A DNA stretch of 57,654 nt, taken from Mesobacillus subterraneus (GTDB taxonomy: Bacteria; Bacillota; Bacilli; Bacillales; Cytobacillaceae). Location: the NCBI RefSeq assembly GCF_023715485.1, contig NZ_JAMBOF010000024.1:1-57654 (forward strand). Reading direction: 5' to 3'. Shown in pieces: positions 44,494-55,562 of the stretch. The first letter of the stretch is position 1; each line of letters opens with the position of its first letter. Position numbers and translations under genes: made by a program. The notes beneath the pieces are model-generated. The model did not search any database. It had not been told where the DNA came from and saw nothing but the letters and a program-made list of their open reading frames with translations.

Positions 44494-45690
44494 TTAATTT
44501 AGAATTTTGATTTTGACGCGTTTGCGGCCCCAGCGGTATGCATCTGATGTTGAAGGGAAAAAGACATCGATCTTATAGCCCTTCACGGCTGATCCTTTAT
44601 CGGCAGCGATAGCATAACCATAGCCTTCGACATATACTTTTGTTCCTAAAGGAATGACACTTGGGTCGACTGCAATTACCTTAATATTCGGATTTGCCCT
44701 CAGATTAATCCCAGTAGCAGTACGTCCAGAACAGCCACTGCAATTAGCAGTATAAGCGGTGGAAGTCACATAAAATTCCTTTCCTGCCGGTTCGCTTGTG
44801 CCTCGAGAAACTTGAGCCACGATGACTTTGGTTCCCATCGCCACGACTTTATCCTGTTTTTCCTTCACTTTCTTTTCGCTGACCAGTTTTCTGGATACTT
44901 CCTTGCCGTTTTCCAAGATTACTTCGTAATGCTTGGATAACAAGCCTTCCTGGCCTTGAGATACGACCTTTTGTTTACCTTTTTCCAGATTGCTATCGTT
45001 CTTTGTGATGACTGCAAAGTTAATTGGTTCTTCCACTACATCGGTGACTTTTTCAACTCGAATGACATTAATCACGTCATCCTTTGTGACTGTCTGCTTT
45101 TGTTCAGGCTCAACACGGTCTAATTCGTTTAGTGTGATTCCTTGCTGTGATAAAAAGTCAGCGACCGTAGTCGAAGTCGACCATACATCTTGCTCTTTTC
45201 CGCCTACTACAAGTTTAAGCGAGAAAGCTCTTTGAATGGCAATCTTCATATCTTTCTTTAACTTAGCGTCTGGGTTTAGGTTTAACTTGTCGTGTTCACT
45301 TACAACTATATTTTGCTCCTTCAGGAAGTCTTTCACCGTATCGGCTGCTGTCCAATACGTTTTCTTTTCCTGATCCTGTATTACCTCTACCTGTTTTGCC
45401 GGCTTCCACACGATCGATAGGTTATCCTTGACTTTCGTGTTAACTGCCAGCGATAAATAGTCCTCTGAGCGCAATGAAATATCGAGATCATTAAATAAAT
45501 CTTGGATTGTATTCGCATGTGTTTTAATGACTCTTTCTTGGCCATCAAGCGTTAATGCAACTGTATTCTTGGTTCCTTCGTACATGAAGATCCCCAAAGC
45601 AGCCACAAAAACTAGGAAACTAGCAGAAAAAATCACCAGCTTCTTCTTACTCAAAGTCTTGGAAAACAGGTTTTTCATACTATTAATCAC
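44494..45690 (-). CDS. yabE: Cell-wall remodelling protein YabE (DUF348-G5-3D, Rpf/Sps-like)
   Basis: Secreted or membrane-anchored wall enzyme related to resuscitation-promoting factors. Residues 17-37 form a membrane anchor; three DUF348 (ubiquitin-like) repeats follow at about 40-210, then a G5 domain (about 215-295) and a C-terminal 3D domain with TSTAYTANCSG, TATGINLRANP, and the Asp motif AADKGSAVKGYKIDVFF. It is 398 residues long. GTG at 45690 is 11 bases after AGGAGG. A strong sigma-A promoter is upstream. In B. subtilis it is also controlled by a cis-antisense RNA, which I could not identify here. Confidence 0.94.
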   Translation of the reverse strand: MINSMKNLFSKTLSKKKLVIFSASFLVFVAALGIFMYEGTKNTVALTLDGQERVIKTHANTIQDLFNDLDISLRSEDYLSLAVNTKVKDNLSIVWKPAKQVEVIQDQEKKTYWTAADTVKDFLKEQNIVVSEHDKLNLNPDAKLKKDMKIAIQRAFSLKLVVGGKEQDVWSTSTTVADFLSQQGITLNELDRVEPEQKQTVTKDDVINVIRVEKVTDVVEEPINFAVITKNDSNLEKGKQKVVSQGQEGLLSKHYEVILENGKEVSRKLVSEKKVKEKQDKVVAMGTKVIVAQVSRGTSEPAGKEFYVTSTAYTANCSGCSGRTATGINLRANPNIKVIAVDPSVIPLGTKVYVEGYGYAIAADKGSAVKGYKIDVFFPSTSDAYRWGRKRVKIKILN

Positions 45691-45719
45691 GATGAAAAAC
45701 GCCTCCTCTTCTCGGAGTG

Positions 45720-45749
45720 ATTATAAAGATTTTGTTGCCGACTTGTCAA
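45720..45749 (-). promoter_or_regulatory. yabE promoter
   Basis: On the minus strand, consensus -35 TTGACA (45744-45749), an 18-bp spacer, consensus -10 TATAAT (45720-45725), giving a leader of about 20 bases before the ribosome site. Confidence 0.8.
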
Positions 45750-45915
45750 CCCAGACACCCTTGCCAAGCGTAATCCCTATTATGCAAGATGCTCCATAAA
45801 AAGAAAAGCAAGAGTTATCGACATGGTTATCCTATGTCATAAGTGAGACATGTAGAACTTTTTAGAATCATAAAAAGTTTGGACAACCTTACTGAAAAAT
45901 CGACAACATTCTTTA

Positions 45916-46683
45916 TCACTTTATGCCGAATAATTTTTTTGCATTTTTGGCGGTTGCGTCTGCAACCTCTTCAAGAGTTAACCCTTTCAGACCTGCAATT
46001 TGTTCGGCGACCAGTTTTACGTAGGCTGGCTCATTTCTCTTTCCGCGATATGGATGCGGAGTCAAGTATGGGCAGTCTGTTTCAACCAACAGTCTGTCCA
46101 ATGGAATCGATTCTGCGACTTCTTTCGGCTTTTTGGCATTTTTAAACGTTACCGGTCCGCCTAGCGAAATATAGAAGTTCATTTCAATGCATTCGAGAGC
46201 TGTCTCAACACTGCCGCTATAGCAATGCATGATTCCTCCAACTTCCCCGGCATTCTCTTCCTTTAATATTTCAACTATGTCAGCTGTTGCGTCACGATTA
46301 TGTATGATGATAGGAAGTTCCACTTCTTTCGCCAGCCTGATTTGCTTGCGGAAAACCTCTTTCTGGATCTCCTTCGGTGATTTGTCCCAATAATAATCGA
46401 GACCCATCTCTCCCAGGGCAACAACCTTTGGATGGCTAGACAGCTCTCTCAGCCAATCAAGATGCTCTGGAGTCATATCGATGGCATCAACCGGGTGCCA
46501 ACCGACGCTTGCGTAGATGAATTCGTATGTTTCAGCGAGTTCTATTGCTTTTTTGATTGTGACTTCATCGAATCCGACCACTACCATGTTGGTAACACCT
46601 TCTGTAATTGCGCGGTCTATGACCTCCTGGAGATCGTCGTTAAATTGTTCTGCGTTTAAATGAACGTGTGTATCAAAAAGCAT
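45916..46683 (-). CDS. tatD: TatD family metal-dependent DNase (YabD)
   Basis: Likely 3'-5' exonuclease with a role in DNA quality control. It is 255 residues. The metal ligands are visible: H6 and H8 in DTHVHLN, the Glu in ALGEMGLDYYWD, His in IIHNRDA, MHCYSG, and the Asp in LVETDCPYLTP. AAAGGAG is eight bases before the ATG. It stands downstream of metG, separated by two terminators. Called yabD in B. subtilis. Confidence 0.95.
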   Translation of the reverse strand: MLFDTHVHLNAEQFNDDLQEVIDRAITEGVTNMVVVGFDEVTIKKAIELAETYEFIYASVGWHPVDAIDMTPEHLDWLRELSSHPKVVALGEMGLDYYWDKSPKEIQKEVFRKQIRLAKEVELPIIIHNRDATADIVEILKEENAGEVGGIMHCYSGSVETALECIEMNFYISLGGPVTFKNAKKPKEVAESIPLDRLLVETDCPYLTPHPYRGKRNEPAYVKLVAEQIAGLKGLTLEEVADATAKNAKKLFGIK

Positions 46684-46848
46684 TTCTAAACTCCTTTACT
46701 TGCACCGCTTACAGCTTCATTCTACCTGTATCGTACATCGGACTGAATAGACAGGAAGAATTGTTCTTGAATTTGTGATAAAGATTTGACGATATCATAA
46801 CTTTTTTCAGCTGCGCCGGTCAAATTTTTGGTTCTTGATTTGAAAAAA

Positions 46849-46864
46849 CCCGACACTTGTCGGG
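46849..46864 (-). terminator. Second terminator between metG and tatD
   Basis: A stem CCCGAC / GTCGGG followed by TTTTTT on the minus strand, 40 bases beyond the first terminator. Confidence 0.75.
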
Positions 46865-46901
46865 ATCATATTACATATAAAGGATGCACTTTCAATGTGA
46901 G

Positions 46902-46945
46902 AAAAAACCTGGAAATGTTACACATGGAACATTTCCAGGTTTTTT
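46902..46945 (-). terminator. Terminator after metG (bidirectional)
   Basis: A perfect 18-bp stem around AAACCTGGAAATGTT with T/A runs on both sides, so it can end transcription from either direction. It is about 145 bases after the metG stop because repeat R6 lies between. Confidence 0.9.
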
Positions 46946-46953
46946 ATTTTAAA

Positions 46954-47083
46954 TAAGAATGTATAAAATTCACTTCGAGAATTGTCCAGCTCCAGCGTCT
47001 AGCCCCTCGAGTCGCTTGTCTAGCTGCGGCTCCTAACTCCTCGAGACGCTTCGGGGCTGACCAAGGAACTTGCGCTTTTCTTA
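46954..47083 (-). repeat. Palindromic repeat family 1, copy R6 (inverted, different centre)
   Basis: Minus-strand copy: TAAGAAAAGCGCAAG at 47083, AGCCCCGAAGCG, then GAGGGGCTAGACGCTGGAG and the tail ending CATTCTTA near 46954. The outer arms agree with the family, but the usual ATGAAGTC hairpin is replaced by a segment with GAGTTAGGAGCCGCAGCT. It lies within the metG 3' untranslated region. Confidence 0.75.
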
Positions 47084-47090
47084 TTTTATG

Positions 47091-49061
<1,971 letters not shown>

Positions 49062-49092
49062 CTAAAACTGCTAGTTCATTCTAATAGTAGTT

Positions 49093-49101
49093 ATTATACC
49101 A
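49093..49101 (-). promoter_or_regulatory. metG promoter (extended -10)
   Basis: On the minus strand, TGGTATAAT (49093-49101) is a perfect extended -10. No good -35 is seen at the usual distance. Confidence 0.5.
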
Positions 49102-49207
49102 GCTAATGCACTGGGTTTCCCACTCTAGTGTTAAAAAAGCCCCGCCCATAATGGACAAGAGCTTTTACATGCAGCTTATGCTTGATACGCATCGCCACGT
49201 CATCACT

Positions 49208-49257
49208 TTTATTTATCCTCGACTCTTTTTCCCAAAATGGTTAAGGAAAAGAGCCTA
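49208..49257 (-). repeat. Small foldback with GGCTCTTTTCC end (family 3-like, copy f)
   Basis: On the minus strand, GGCTCTTTTCC...GGGAAAAAGAGTC forms an imperfect hairpin about 38 bases long between metG and abrB. The first ten bases match the family 3 end. Confidence 0.4.
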
Positions 49258-49346
49258 GTAGAATCATTGCCTCTTCTATCCTCAAAATATACCCAATTAC
49301 AAGAAAATGTGCAATACATCTCAAATATGTCAAACACGTGACATTT

Positions 49347-49375
49347 TGTCGAATCAAATGTAGAATTTTGTCGAA
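49347..49375 (+). promoter_or_regulatory. Distal pair of Spo0A boxes upstream of abrB
   Basis: TTTTGTCGAAT occurs twice; the exact 0A box TGTCGAA is at 49347-49353 and 49369-49375, with starts 22 bases apart (two DNA turns). This is about 165-190 bases upstream of the abrB -35 and some 250 bases upstream of metG. Binding is inferred from sequence only. Confidence 0.55.
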
Positions 49376-49537
49376 TTGCGCGCAGAATATTATTGCGGCA
49401 AACATAATTCCCGTAGATCCCTTGCGTTAAAAATCCGCGCCATTCCTTGAGTTTATAAGACTAATCCATCTAGAACGTTGATATGAAAAGGTTTGCACTT
49501 GGTGTTAAATTTTGTTAATGGAAGAAAAATAAATTAA

Positions 49538-49603
49538 TTGACGGTAATTGGAATCGCTGGTATTATAAAACCAATAGAGAAAAATATGTCGAAAAATGAC
49601 GAA
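49538..49603 (+). promoter_or_regulatory. abrB promoter with tandem Spo0A boxes
   Basis: Plus strand: -35 TTGACG (49538-49543), a 17-bp spacer ending TGG, -10 TATTAT (49561-49566). Downstream of the start, TGTCGAAAAATGACGAA (49587-49603) contains two tandem 0A boxes, the same arrangement through which Spo0A-P represses abrB in B. subtilis. Confidence 0.85.
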
Positions 49604-49639
49604 CTTATATAAGGGAAATTGAGAGGAGACAAACTTACT

Positions 49640-49927
49640 ATGAAATCTACTGGTATTGTACGTAAAGTTGATGAACTTGGCCGCGTGGTTATTCCAATCG
49701 AACTAAGAAGAACTCTTGGCATCGCAGAAAAGGATGCTTTGGAAATCTATGTGGACGATGACCGCATCATCCTTAAAAAATATAAGCCTAATATGACTTG
49801 CCATGTCACTGGCGAAGTTTCAGATAACAACATCACTTTGGCTGGCGGCAAGCTGATCCTTAGCCGTGAAGGTGCAGAACAGCTTCTAAAAGAAATCCAG
49901 GGAAGCTTCGAACCTGTAAAAGCATAA
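49640..49927 (+). CDS. abrB: Transition-state regulator AbrB
   Basis: DNA-binding repressor of post-exponential genes (spoVG among them), relieved when Spo0A-P shuts off its synthesis. It is 95 residues with the N-terminal swapped-hairpin domain MKSTGIVRKVDELGRVVIPI and the C-terminal multimerisation part (LAGGKLILSREGAEQLL). The ATG at 49640 follows GAGAGGAG; a start seven codons earlier was rejected because the ribosome site would lie inside the gene. It is the only protein gene on the plus strand, divergent from metG and convergent with rsmI. Confidence 0.97.
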   Translation: MKSTGIVRKVDELGRVVIPIELRRTLGIAEKDALEIYVDDDRIILKKYKPNMTCHVTGEVSDNNITLAGGKLILSREGAEQLLKEIQGSFEPVKA

Positions 49928-49936
49928 TAAAATTTC

Positions 49937-49968
49937 AAGGCCGAGGAGTATGCTCCTCGGCCTTTTTT
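49937..49968. terminator. Terminator shared by abrB and rsmI
   Basis: A perfect 12-bp stem AAGGCCGAGGAG / CTCCTCGGCCTT with a 4-base loop and TTTTTT on the plus strand; on the minus strand it is followed by TTGAAATTTTA. It mainly serves abrB. Confidence 0.9.
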
Positions 49969-49976
49969 ATCTTGGC

Positions 49977-50858
49977 TTACTCACTGATATGGTAGGCCTG
50001 GTAAACATCTCGCTTTTGCATGTCCCTGTCCTTGGCTGTTTGCTTAATGGCAGCTTTTGAATTCATATTTTCTTTCGAGATATAATGCTCCACATGCTCA
50101 CTCAGGCTCAATGTTTCCCACCAATGGGTTTCGGCCACTTCAATCGAACTTAAGGATGCACCTTCGATGACCAGCACGAATTCCCCGCGTATTTCTTCGG
50201 ATTCTGCCCATGCGAGCACTTCTGAAATCGTTCCCCTGATGAATTCCTCAAATTTCTTCGTCAATTCACGACAAAGGACGATGTTACGGTCGCCTAATCC
50301 ATCTAACATTAACGACAGCGTTTCTTTAAGCCGATGCGGAGACTCATAAAGGACGATGGTCCCCGTCTGCTTTGATAAAAGCTCGATTTCCTTCTTTTTA
50401 TCCTTTTTTCCTCTCTGGAGGAAGCCGTAATAATAAAAGGGCTGGGGCTGGATACCCGAAGCAATCAGTGCCGTCAGCGCCGCATTCGCTCCTGGCAGCG
50501 GGACGACCGTCAGCCTTGCGGCAATTGCTTCGACAACGAGCTCCGCACCCGGGTCAGAAATGGTCGGCATCCCGGCATCGCTCACAAGTGCAACTTTTGC
50601 GCCCTCTTTGATTTTTTCAATTATTTTATGTCCGCTGCTTTCCTTATTATGTTCATGATAGCTTGACACAGGCGTTTCAATCTCAAAATAATTGCAAAGC
50701 TTCTTCGTGTTCCTTGTATCCTCCGCAGCAATTAAATCTGCTTCTTTCATGATTCTGATCGCCCTGAAAGTCATGTCTTCGAGATTGCCGATCGGTGTAG
50801 GCACAAGATACAAGATCCCTTTTTCATTTTCCTGTTCAAAGCTTTTCTGCTGTTGCAT
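49977..50858 (-). CDS. rsmI: 16S rRNA 2'-O-ribose C1402 methyltransferase (RsmI, YabC)
   Basis: SAM-dependent tetrapyrrole-methylase-fold enzyme that methylates C1402 in the ribosomal P site. LYLVPTPIGNLEDMTFRA at the N-terminus, AEDTRNTKKL, VSDAGMPTISDPG, PLPGANAALTAL and YESPHRLKETL are diagnostic. The ATG at 50858 with GGGTGA five bases before it gives 293 residues; a GTG nine bases upstream is less well placed. It follows yabB directly: the yazA gene that separates them in B. subtilis is not here. Confidence 0.96.
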   Translation of the reverse strand: MQQQKSFEQENEKGILYLVPTPIGNLEDMTFRAIRIMKEADLIAAEDTRNTKKLCNYFEIETPVSSYHEHNKESSGHKIIEKIKEGAKVALVSDAGMPTISDPGAELVVEAIAARLTVVPLPGANAALTALIASGIQPQPFYYYGFLQRGKKDKKKEIELLSKQTGTIVLYESPHRLKETLSLMLDGLGDRNIVLCRELTKKFEEFIRGTISEVLAWAESEEIRGEFVLVIEGASLSSIEVAETHWWETLSLSEHVEHYISKENMNSKAAIKQTAKDRDMQKRDVYQAYHISE

Positions 50859-50899
50859 ATAAATCACCCGTTTCTCTCAAAAAAATACTGTTTTAGTGC

Positions 50900-51643
50900 T
50901 TACTTGCTTCCATATAAAATCTCTTTTACGATCGGTGTGTATTCATTATTATCATCATAGACGATCAGCGGCTCAAGGATTTTAAGATCAGGGCTGCCAT
51001 CCTTGATTGCCTCAATCAATAATGTGTTGGCTTCCTTCCCGGCCTTAGGATAGACGAACTGAATCCGCTTAGGTTCTAAACGGTATCTCCTCATCATCTC
51101 GATGATATCAATCAGTCTTCCGGGACGGTGGACGAAGGCAACCTTGCCCCCCTGCTTTACAAGCTGGCTTGAAGACCGGATCGCATCCTCGAGCGTACAG
51201 AGAATTTCATGGCGTGCAATCGCCAAATGCTCATTCACATTTATTTCTTCCCTTGAAGGTGTTGGAAAATAAGGAGGATTGCATGTGACAACATCATATT
51301 TTTCATACCCCAGCTGTTTCGGTGCTTCTTTGATGTCTCCATGGACCATATGCAGACGATCTTCAAGCTTGTTATATTCAATGCTGCGGACAGCCATATC
51401 AAATAAGCGCTCCTGGATCTCCACCCCAGTAATCGTCCCCTTAGTCCTGGCACTTAAAAACAACGGGATAACGCCATTGCCGCTGCAAAGGTCGACTATC
51501 TTCCCCTTTTGGATCGGCATCCACACAAATCTTGCGAGCAGTACCGCATCCAGGGAAAAAGAAAACACATTGGGACTCTGGATAATCCTCAAATCCTCAG
51601 CTAATAGGTAGTCGAGTCTTTCATCTTCACGTAAATTAACCAT
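50900..51643 (-). CDS. yabB: tRNA(adenine-N6)-type methyltransferase YabB (TrmN6-like)
   Basis: A 247-residue class I SAM methyltransferase, related to E. coli TrmN6, which methylates A37 of tRNA-Val. [16 protein letters not shown] is the SAM-binding motif I, and CNPPYF the NPPY motif that marks N6-adenine or exocyclic-amine methylation. The tRNA target is inferred from the family. The ATG at 51643 has GGAGG ten bases upstream and reproduces the B. subtilis length; the open frame extends 29 codons further upstream. Confidence 0.92.
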   Translation of the reverse strand: MVNLREDERLDYLLAEDLRIIQSPNVFSFSLDAVLLARFVWMPIQKGKIVDLCSGNGVIPLFLSARTKGTITGVEIQERLFDMAVRSIEYNKLEDRLHMVHGDIKEAPKQLGYEKYDVVTCNPPYFPTPSREEINVNEHLAIARHEILCTLEDAIRSSSQLVKQGGKVAFVHRPGRLIDIIEMMRRYRLEPKRIQFVYPKAGKEANTLLIEAIKDGSPDLKILEPLIVYDDNNEYTPIVKEILYGSK

Positions 51644-51730
51644 TTTTCTTGTTCCTCCAAAGCAAAAATGCCTGTACAATATCAACCAGACCTTATAAAA
51701 ATAGCCTTCCCAATGAAGGAAGGCTGCCAA

Positions 51731-52108
51731 TTATTTTTTATTAAGAAAAGATAAACAAAACAGGCAATCCTCTTTGCGCGGGCTGCCAAAATGCAGATTG
51801 CAAATGTGGAAGCCTTCCTGGTAAAGCCGGGCCAGGTTGTCGTAGCCTTCGCCAATATCCAACACATTTTTATCGCCCTCGCCCTGGACTGCATTGCTGT
51901 TTCCTTTACTGCCCTTCTTAATGTTTGGATCTTTTTTACCAATGGTTTGATCCAGACGGCGTCTTATATGCTCATTTTCCAGCTTTAAAGAGTTATTCTC
52001 TTCTAGAATCTCTGCTAAATGCTGTTTTAACTCACCAAGCTGACGATACAAATCACCGATTTGTGATTCCATGTTACTTACTGAGTCAAAGATATCTTTT
52101 TTATCCAC
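51731..52108 (-). CDS. yabA: Replication initiation control protein YabA
   Basis: Binds DnaA and the DnaN clamp to hold back new rounds of replication. It is 125 residues: an N-terminal coiled coil ([23 protein letters not shown] onward, to about 65), a variable linker, and a zinc domain [20 protein letters not shown] with HxC and CLFC ligands. GTG at 52108 has GAGGTGG five bases upstream; 34 codons of open frame before it belong to the end of ricT. Confidence 0.95.
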   Translation of the reverse strand: MDKKDIFDSVSNMESQIGDLYRQLGELKQHLAEILEENNSLKLENEHIRRRLDQTIGKKDPNIKKGSKGNSNAVQGEGDKNVLDIGEGYDNLARLYQEGFHICNLHFGSPRKEDCLFCLSFLNKK

Positions 52109-52121
52109 CTGTTCCACCTCA

Positions 52122-52952
52122 TTAATCTGTGGATGATTGCAACGATACAGCTCCTGCTTCCTGTATTTCCTCAAGTGTATATTCCAGCACGCGTTCCTGG
52201 CCGGCAACATCGACTTGCATCACACGTTCCAATATATTCAGCCCTACTACTTTCCCTGGACCGTTAGGCGTCACGATCATCTCACCAAGGTCTGGGAGCA
52301 GCTCTTTCGCTGTTTCATATTCATCATTCTCATATTTCAAACAGCACATCAGCCTGCCGCAAAGCCCGGAAATCTTTGTAGGATTAAGGGAGAGGTTTTG
52401 ATCCTTGGCCATCTTGATTGAAACTGGATCAAAGTCTCCCAGGAACGTTGAACAGCAAAGCATTCTGCCGCAAGGCCCTATACCGCCAAGCATTTTTGCT
52501 TCATCCCTGACACCAATCTGGCGAAGCTCGATCCTTGTCCTGAAAATAGAGGCCAAGTCCTTGACCAATTCCCGGAAATCGACGCGGCCGTCAGCCGTGA
52601 AGTAAAAAATGACTTTATTGCGGTCAAATGTATATTCAACATCAACTAGCTTCATATCAAGCTGATGTTCATTCACTTTTTCACTGCAAACATCGTATGC
52701 TTCCTTTGCAGCCGTTTGGTTTTCCTCGACAATAAGACGATCCTTCTGATCTGCAATTCTGACTACCTTTTTCAGAGGCAGGACTACATCCTTTTCGCCT
52801 ACCTGTTTCCGGGGAGTAACCACTCTTCCGTACTCAACGCCCCTTACAGTTTCGACAATGACGAATTCGTCCTTTTGAATTGAGAGATCGCCGGGATCAA
52901 AATAATAAATCTTTCCCGCTTTCTTGAAGCGGACACCTACTACATCATACAA
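52122..52952 (-). CDS. ricT: Y-complex iron-sulfur protein RicT (YaaT)
   Basis: Partner of RicA and RicF in the complex that assists RNase Y in mRNA maturation and promotes the Spo0F phosphorelay, competence and biofilms. It is 276 residues. Six cysteines in two clusters, C161/C166/C167 (GPCGRMLCC) and C198/C203/C204 (GLCGRLMCC), are the likely Fe-S ligands. The start is a TTG with GGAGG nine bases upstream and overlaps holB by eight bases. Called yaaT/PSP1 in older annotation. Confidence 0.95.
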   Translation of the reverse strand: MYDVVGVRFKKAGKIYYFDPGDLSIQKDEFVIVETVRGVEYGRVVTPRKQVGEKDVVLPLKKVVRIADQKDRLIVEENQTAAKEAYDVCSEKVNEHQLDMKLVDVEYTFDRNKVIFYFTADGRVDFRELVKDLASIFRTRIELRQIGVRDEAKMLGGIGPCGRMLCCSTFLGDFDPVSIKMAKDQNLSLNPTKISGLCGRLMCCLKYENDEYETAKELLPDLGEMIVTPNGPGKVVGLNILERVMQVDVAGQERVLEYTLEEIQEAGAVSLQSSTD

Positions 52953-53952
52953 GTGTAGATCCCTCCTGCAATTTTAACACCAGCTCTTCCATGAGCAGCT
53001 GGGGATTCATATTGGCATGCAGCTTCCTCTTCGCCTCCAGAATGGCTGCCATTTGTTCGGTAAGACGCCGTCCGGATGTCTGTAGTGCAAACTGTTCTAA
53101 ACGTGAGCTTTCGTTTAGATAAACAACCTGGTCCTTCTTGCCAAGCTGAATATATAATAAATCCTTAAAAGTAAGAAGTAATAAATCCAAACCTCGATCA
53201 ATCTGTTCTTTCTCTTTGAAGTGCGTAAACCAGTTTTCCTGAAGCGTGACCATTGCTTCAAGTGAATTCTTTTTAAGCACTTCATATAATTTTAACACTA
53301 TTTTTTGTGCTTGTGCAAACCAATCATCATGACTAATTGCCAAAGCTTCTTCCAAATTGTTCGTTAGCTGTGCCAACAGCGGTGCCATCTGAGGTTGAAC
53401 CCCATTTGCAATCAGCTGTCCTGCCATATTTTTAGGAGATAACGGTGTAAAATTAATCATCTGACATCTGGATAAAATTGTCGGCAGCATTTGCTGTGCC
53501 TGCTCGGTTATCAGAACCGCGACTGTCCCCGCATGCGGCTCTTCCAAGAACTTCAGCAAACTGTTAGCCGCATTTGTCGTCATCCGGTCAGCATGGACAA
53601 TTGTGTAGAGTTTGTTCCTGGACTCCACTCCCGTTTTCGAAAACTCCTCTTGCAGCTGCTGGATCTGTCCCTTCTTGATTGACAATCCATCAGGCTCGAC
53701 AAGATGAATATCAGGGTGGTTGCCGCTGTTGATTCTTTTGCAGTTTGAACAGCTTTCGCAAGGTTTATAGCCTTCAATAGGATCATGGCAATTGATGCTT
53801 TTAGCAAGAAGAATACTAATCTCCTTTTTGCCGGTGCCCCTCATTCCTTCAAACAAATACGCATGGGCTATTCGATTTTTCAGGATGCTGTTTTTAATCA
53901 TCTTCAAAACATTCGGCTGCAGTCTCTCCAGCTCGTCCCACGTTTTTGCCAA
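52945..53952 (-). CDS. holB: DNA polymerase III delta' subunit
   Basis: Clamp-loader subunit. The N-terminal AAA domain has YLFEGMRGTGKKE (P-loop), a zinc site CESCSNCKRI, GNHPDIHLVEPDG, and NAANSLLKFLEEP. It is 335 residues from TTG at 53952, preceded by a degenerate Shine-Dalgarno TAAGAGAGTGATC; a GTG three codons upstream lies within that site and is the alternative. It is 13 bases after yaaR. Confidence 0.94.
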   Translation of the reverse strand: MAKTWDELERLQPNVLKMIKNSILKNRIAHAYLFEGMRGTGKKEISILLAKSINCHDPIEGYKPCESCSNCKRINSGNHPDIHLVEPDGLSIKKGQIQQLQEEFSKTGVESRNKLYTIVHADRMTTNAANSLLKFLEEPHAGTVAVLITEQAQQMLPTILSRCQMINFTPLSPKNMAGQLIANGVQPQMAPLLAQLTNNLEEALAISHDDWFAQAQKIVLKLYEVLKKNSLEAMVTLQENWFTHFKEKEQIDRGLDLLLLTFKDLLYIQLGKKDQVVYLNESSRLEQFALQTSGRRLTEQMAAILEAKRKLHANMNPQLLMEELVLKLQEGSTLV

Positions 53953-53965
53953 TGCGATCACTCTC

Positions 53966-54406
53966 TTACGTATATAAATTGATCAAAAGACCTTTGATTT
54001 CTCCGATTCTTCCGAGAATATCAATCTGTTCGTCCTTATTTTTCATTAACTCTTCAGTCAAGTCGACGAGTTTTTCATCAATTGTTTCGACTAGCCTCAA
54101 GGAACGGCCCTCGCCATATTGATTCCAGCTATGCGAGTGCTTGAGCTCCATCCCAAAGCTTACAGTTTCCTTTACAAATTGCTTTACTAGAGTTTTAAAC
54201 TTAGCCATGTCTTTAAAAGTCCTGGATCTTGCAAGACGTTCGCCAGCAGACTCCACTTCCTTCATTAACTGCTGCAGCTGTCCGAGCTGTAATTTATGTT
54301 CTTGCTTTTGAACTAATTCATTGAACTTTATTCCGCCTCCAGCCTGCTGCTTTTGATCTTGACGGACTTTATCTAAATTAAGGCGCATGTCTTGATTAAT
54401 CTTCAT
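53966..54406 (-). CDS. yaaR: DUF327 protein YaaR
   Basis: A conserved 146-residue Bacillota protein of unknown function, predicted mostly helical and soluble, with heptad-like stretches (QKQEHKLQLGQLQQLMKEVE and LVDLTEELMKNKDEQID). The conserved central segment is LKHSHSWNQYGEGRSLRLVE. GGAGG is 11 bases before the ATG. It always lies between darA and holB in related genomes, so it may act with replication or signalling, but no role can be deduced from sequence. Confidence 0.9.
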   Translation of the reverse strand: MKINQDMRLNLDKVRQDQKQQAGGGIKFNELVQKQEHKLQLGQLQQLMKEVESAGERLARSRTFKDMAKFKTLVKQFVKETVSFGMELKHSHSWNQYGEGRSLRLVETIDEKLVDLTEELMKNKDEQIDILGRIGEIKGLLINLYT

Positions 54407-54434
54407 CTTGTGCTAAACCTCCGCGCGCTTCCTG

Positions 54435-54764
<330 letters not shown>

Positions 54765-54893
54765 TCATGTTCCTCCTAATTTTATAATACCGTACATTTG
54801 TATTCTCATTATAACAGGATTCACGTGACAAGACATGATATAAACGTAAAATCCCAATGGCTTCCAAAATTCATCAGATTCAATATAAAAAAA

Positions 54894-54919
54894 CAAGCCT
54901 CAATATCAATCAAGGCTTG
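54894..54919 (-). terminator. Terminator after tmk
   Basis: A stem CAAGCCT / AGGCTTG with a 12-base loop and seven T on the minus strand, about 10 bases after the tmk stop. Confidence 0.85.
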
Positions 54920-54929
54920 ATTCAATTGC

Positions 54930-55562
54930 TCATTTATTCAATAAACTTTTGATTTTAGCTTCAGCTTGCTTATAAACTGCCTGCAGCTCTTTAGAGGCAT
55001 CAATTTTTACAATGCGGTCTGCGAACCTATCAGCAAGAATCAAATAACCTTCTCTGACCTTTTGATGGAAATCAAGTTTTTCCATATCAAGGCGGTTCAC
55101 TTCGCGTCCCTTATTTTTATTGATTCTTTCAAGCCCAACCTCTGGAGCTATGTCAAAATACAAGGTTAACTCCGGCATCATATCCTCGATGGCAAACTCG
55201 TTAATTGAGTAGACCTCATCAATTCCCAATCCGCGTGCATGTCCCTGATATGCGAGAGAACTATCGACAAACCTGTCACATAAGATGATTTTCCCCTTTT
55301 CGAGAGCTGGTCTCACCTTTTCAGCCAGATGCTGCCTTCTGGCTGCCGCATATAATAACGCCTCGGTTCGTGAATCCATTTCGGTGTTGTCAGGATCCAG
55401 AATCACTTTTCTGATTTGCTCTGCTATCTCTATACCACCGGGCTCGCGTGTTGCAATCACCTCGAACCCTTCCCTTTCAAGATTTTCAGCAAGCATTTGG
55501 ATGATCGTTGTCTTACCCGAACCATCTGGCCCTTCGATAGTAATGAATATTCCGTTTGCCAT
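54930..55562 (-). CDS. tmk: Thymidylate kinase
   Basis: Phosphorylates dTMP to dTDP. P-loop GPDGSGKTT (11-19), TREPGG (38-43), [13 protein letters not shown], and the lid region follow the family. It is 210 residues long. The ATG has GGGGG six bases upstream and starts directly at the yaaO stop, so translation is coupled. Confidence 0.97.
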   Translation of the reverse strand: MANGIFITIEGPDGSGKTTIIQMLAENLEREGFEVIATREPGGIEIAEQIRKVILDPDNTEMDSRTEALLYAAARRQHLAEKVRPALEKGKIILCDRFVDSSLAYQGHARGLGIDEVYSINEFAIEDMMPELTLYFDIAPEVGLERINKNKGREVNRLDMEKLDFHQKVREGYLILADRFADRIVKIDASKELQAVYKQAEAKIKSLLNK

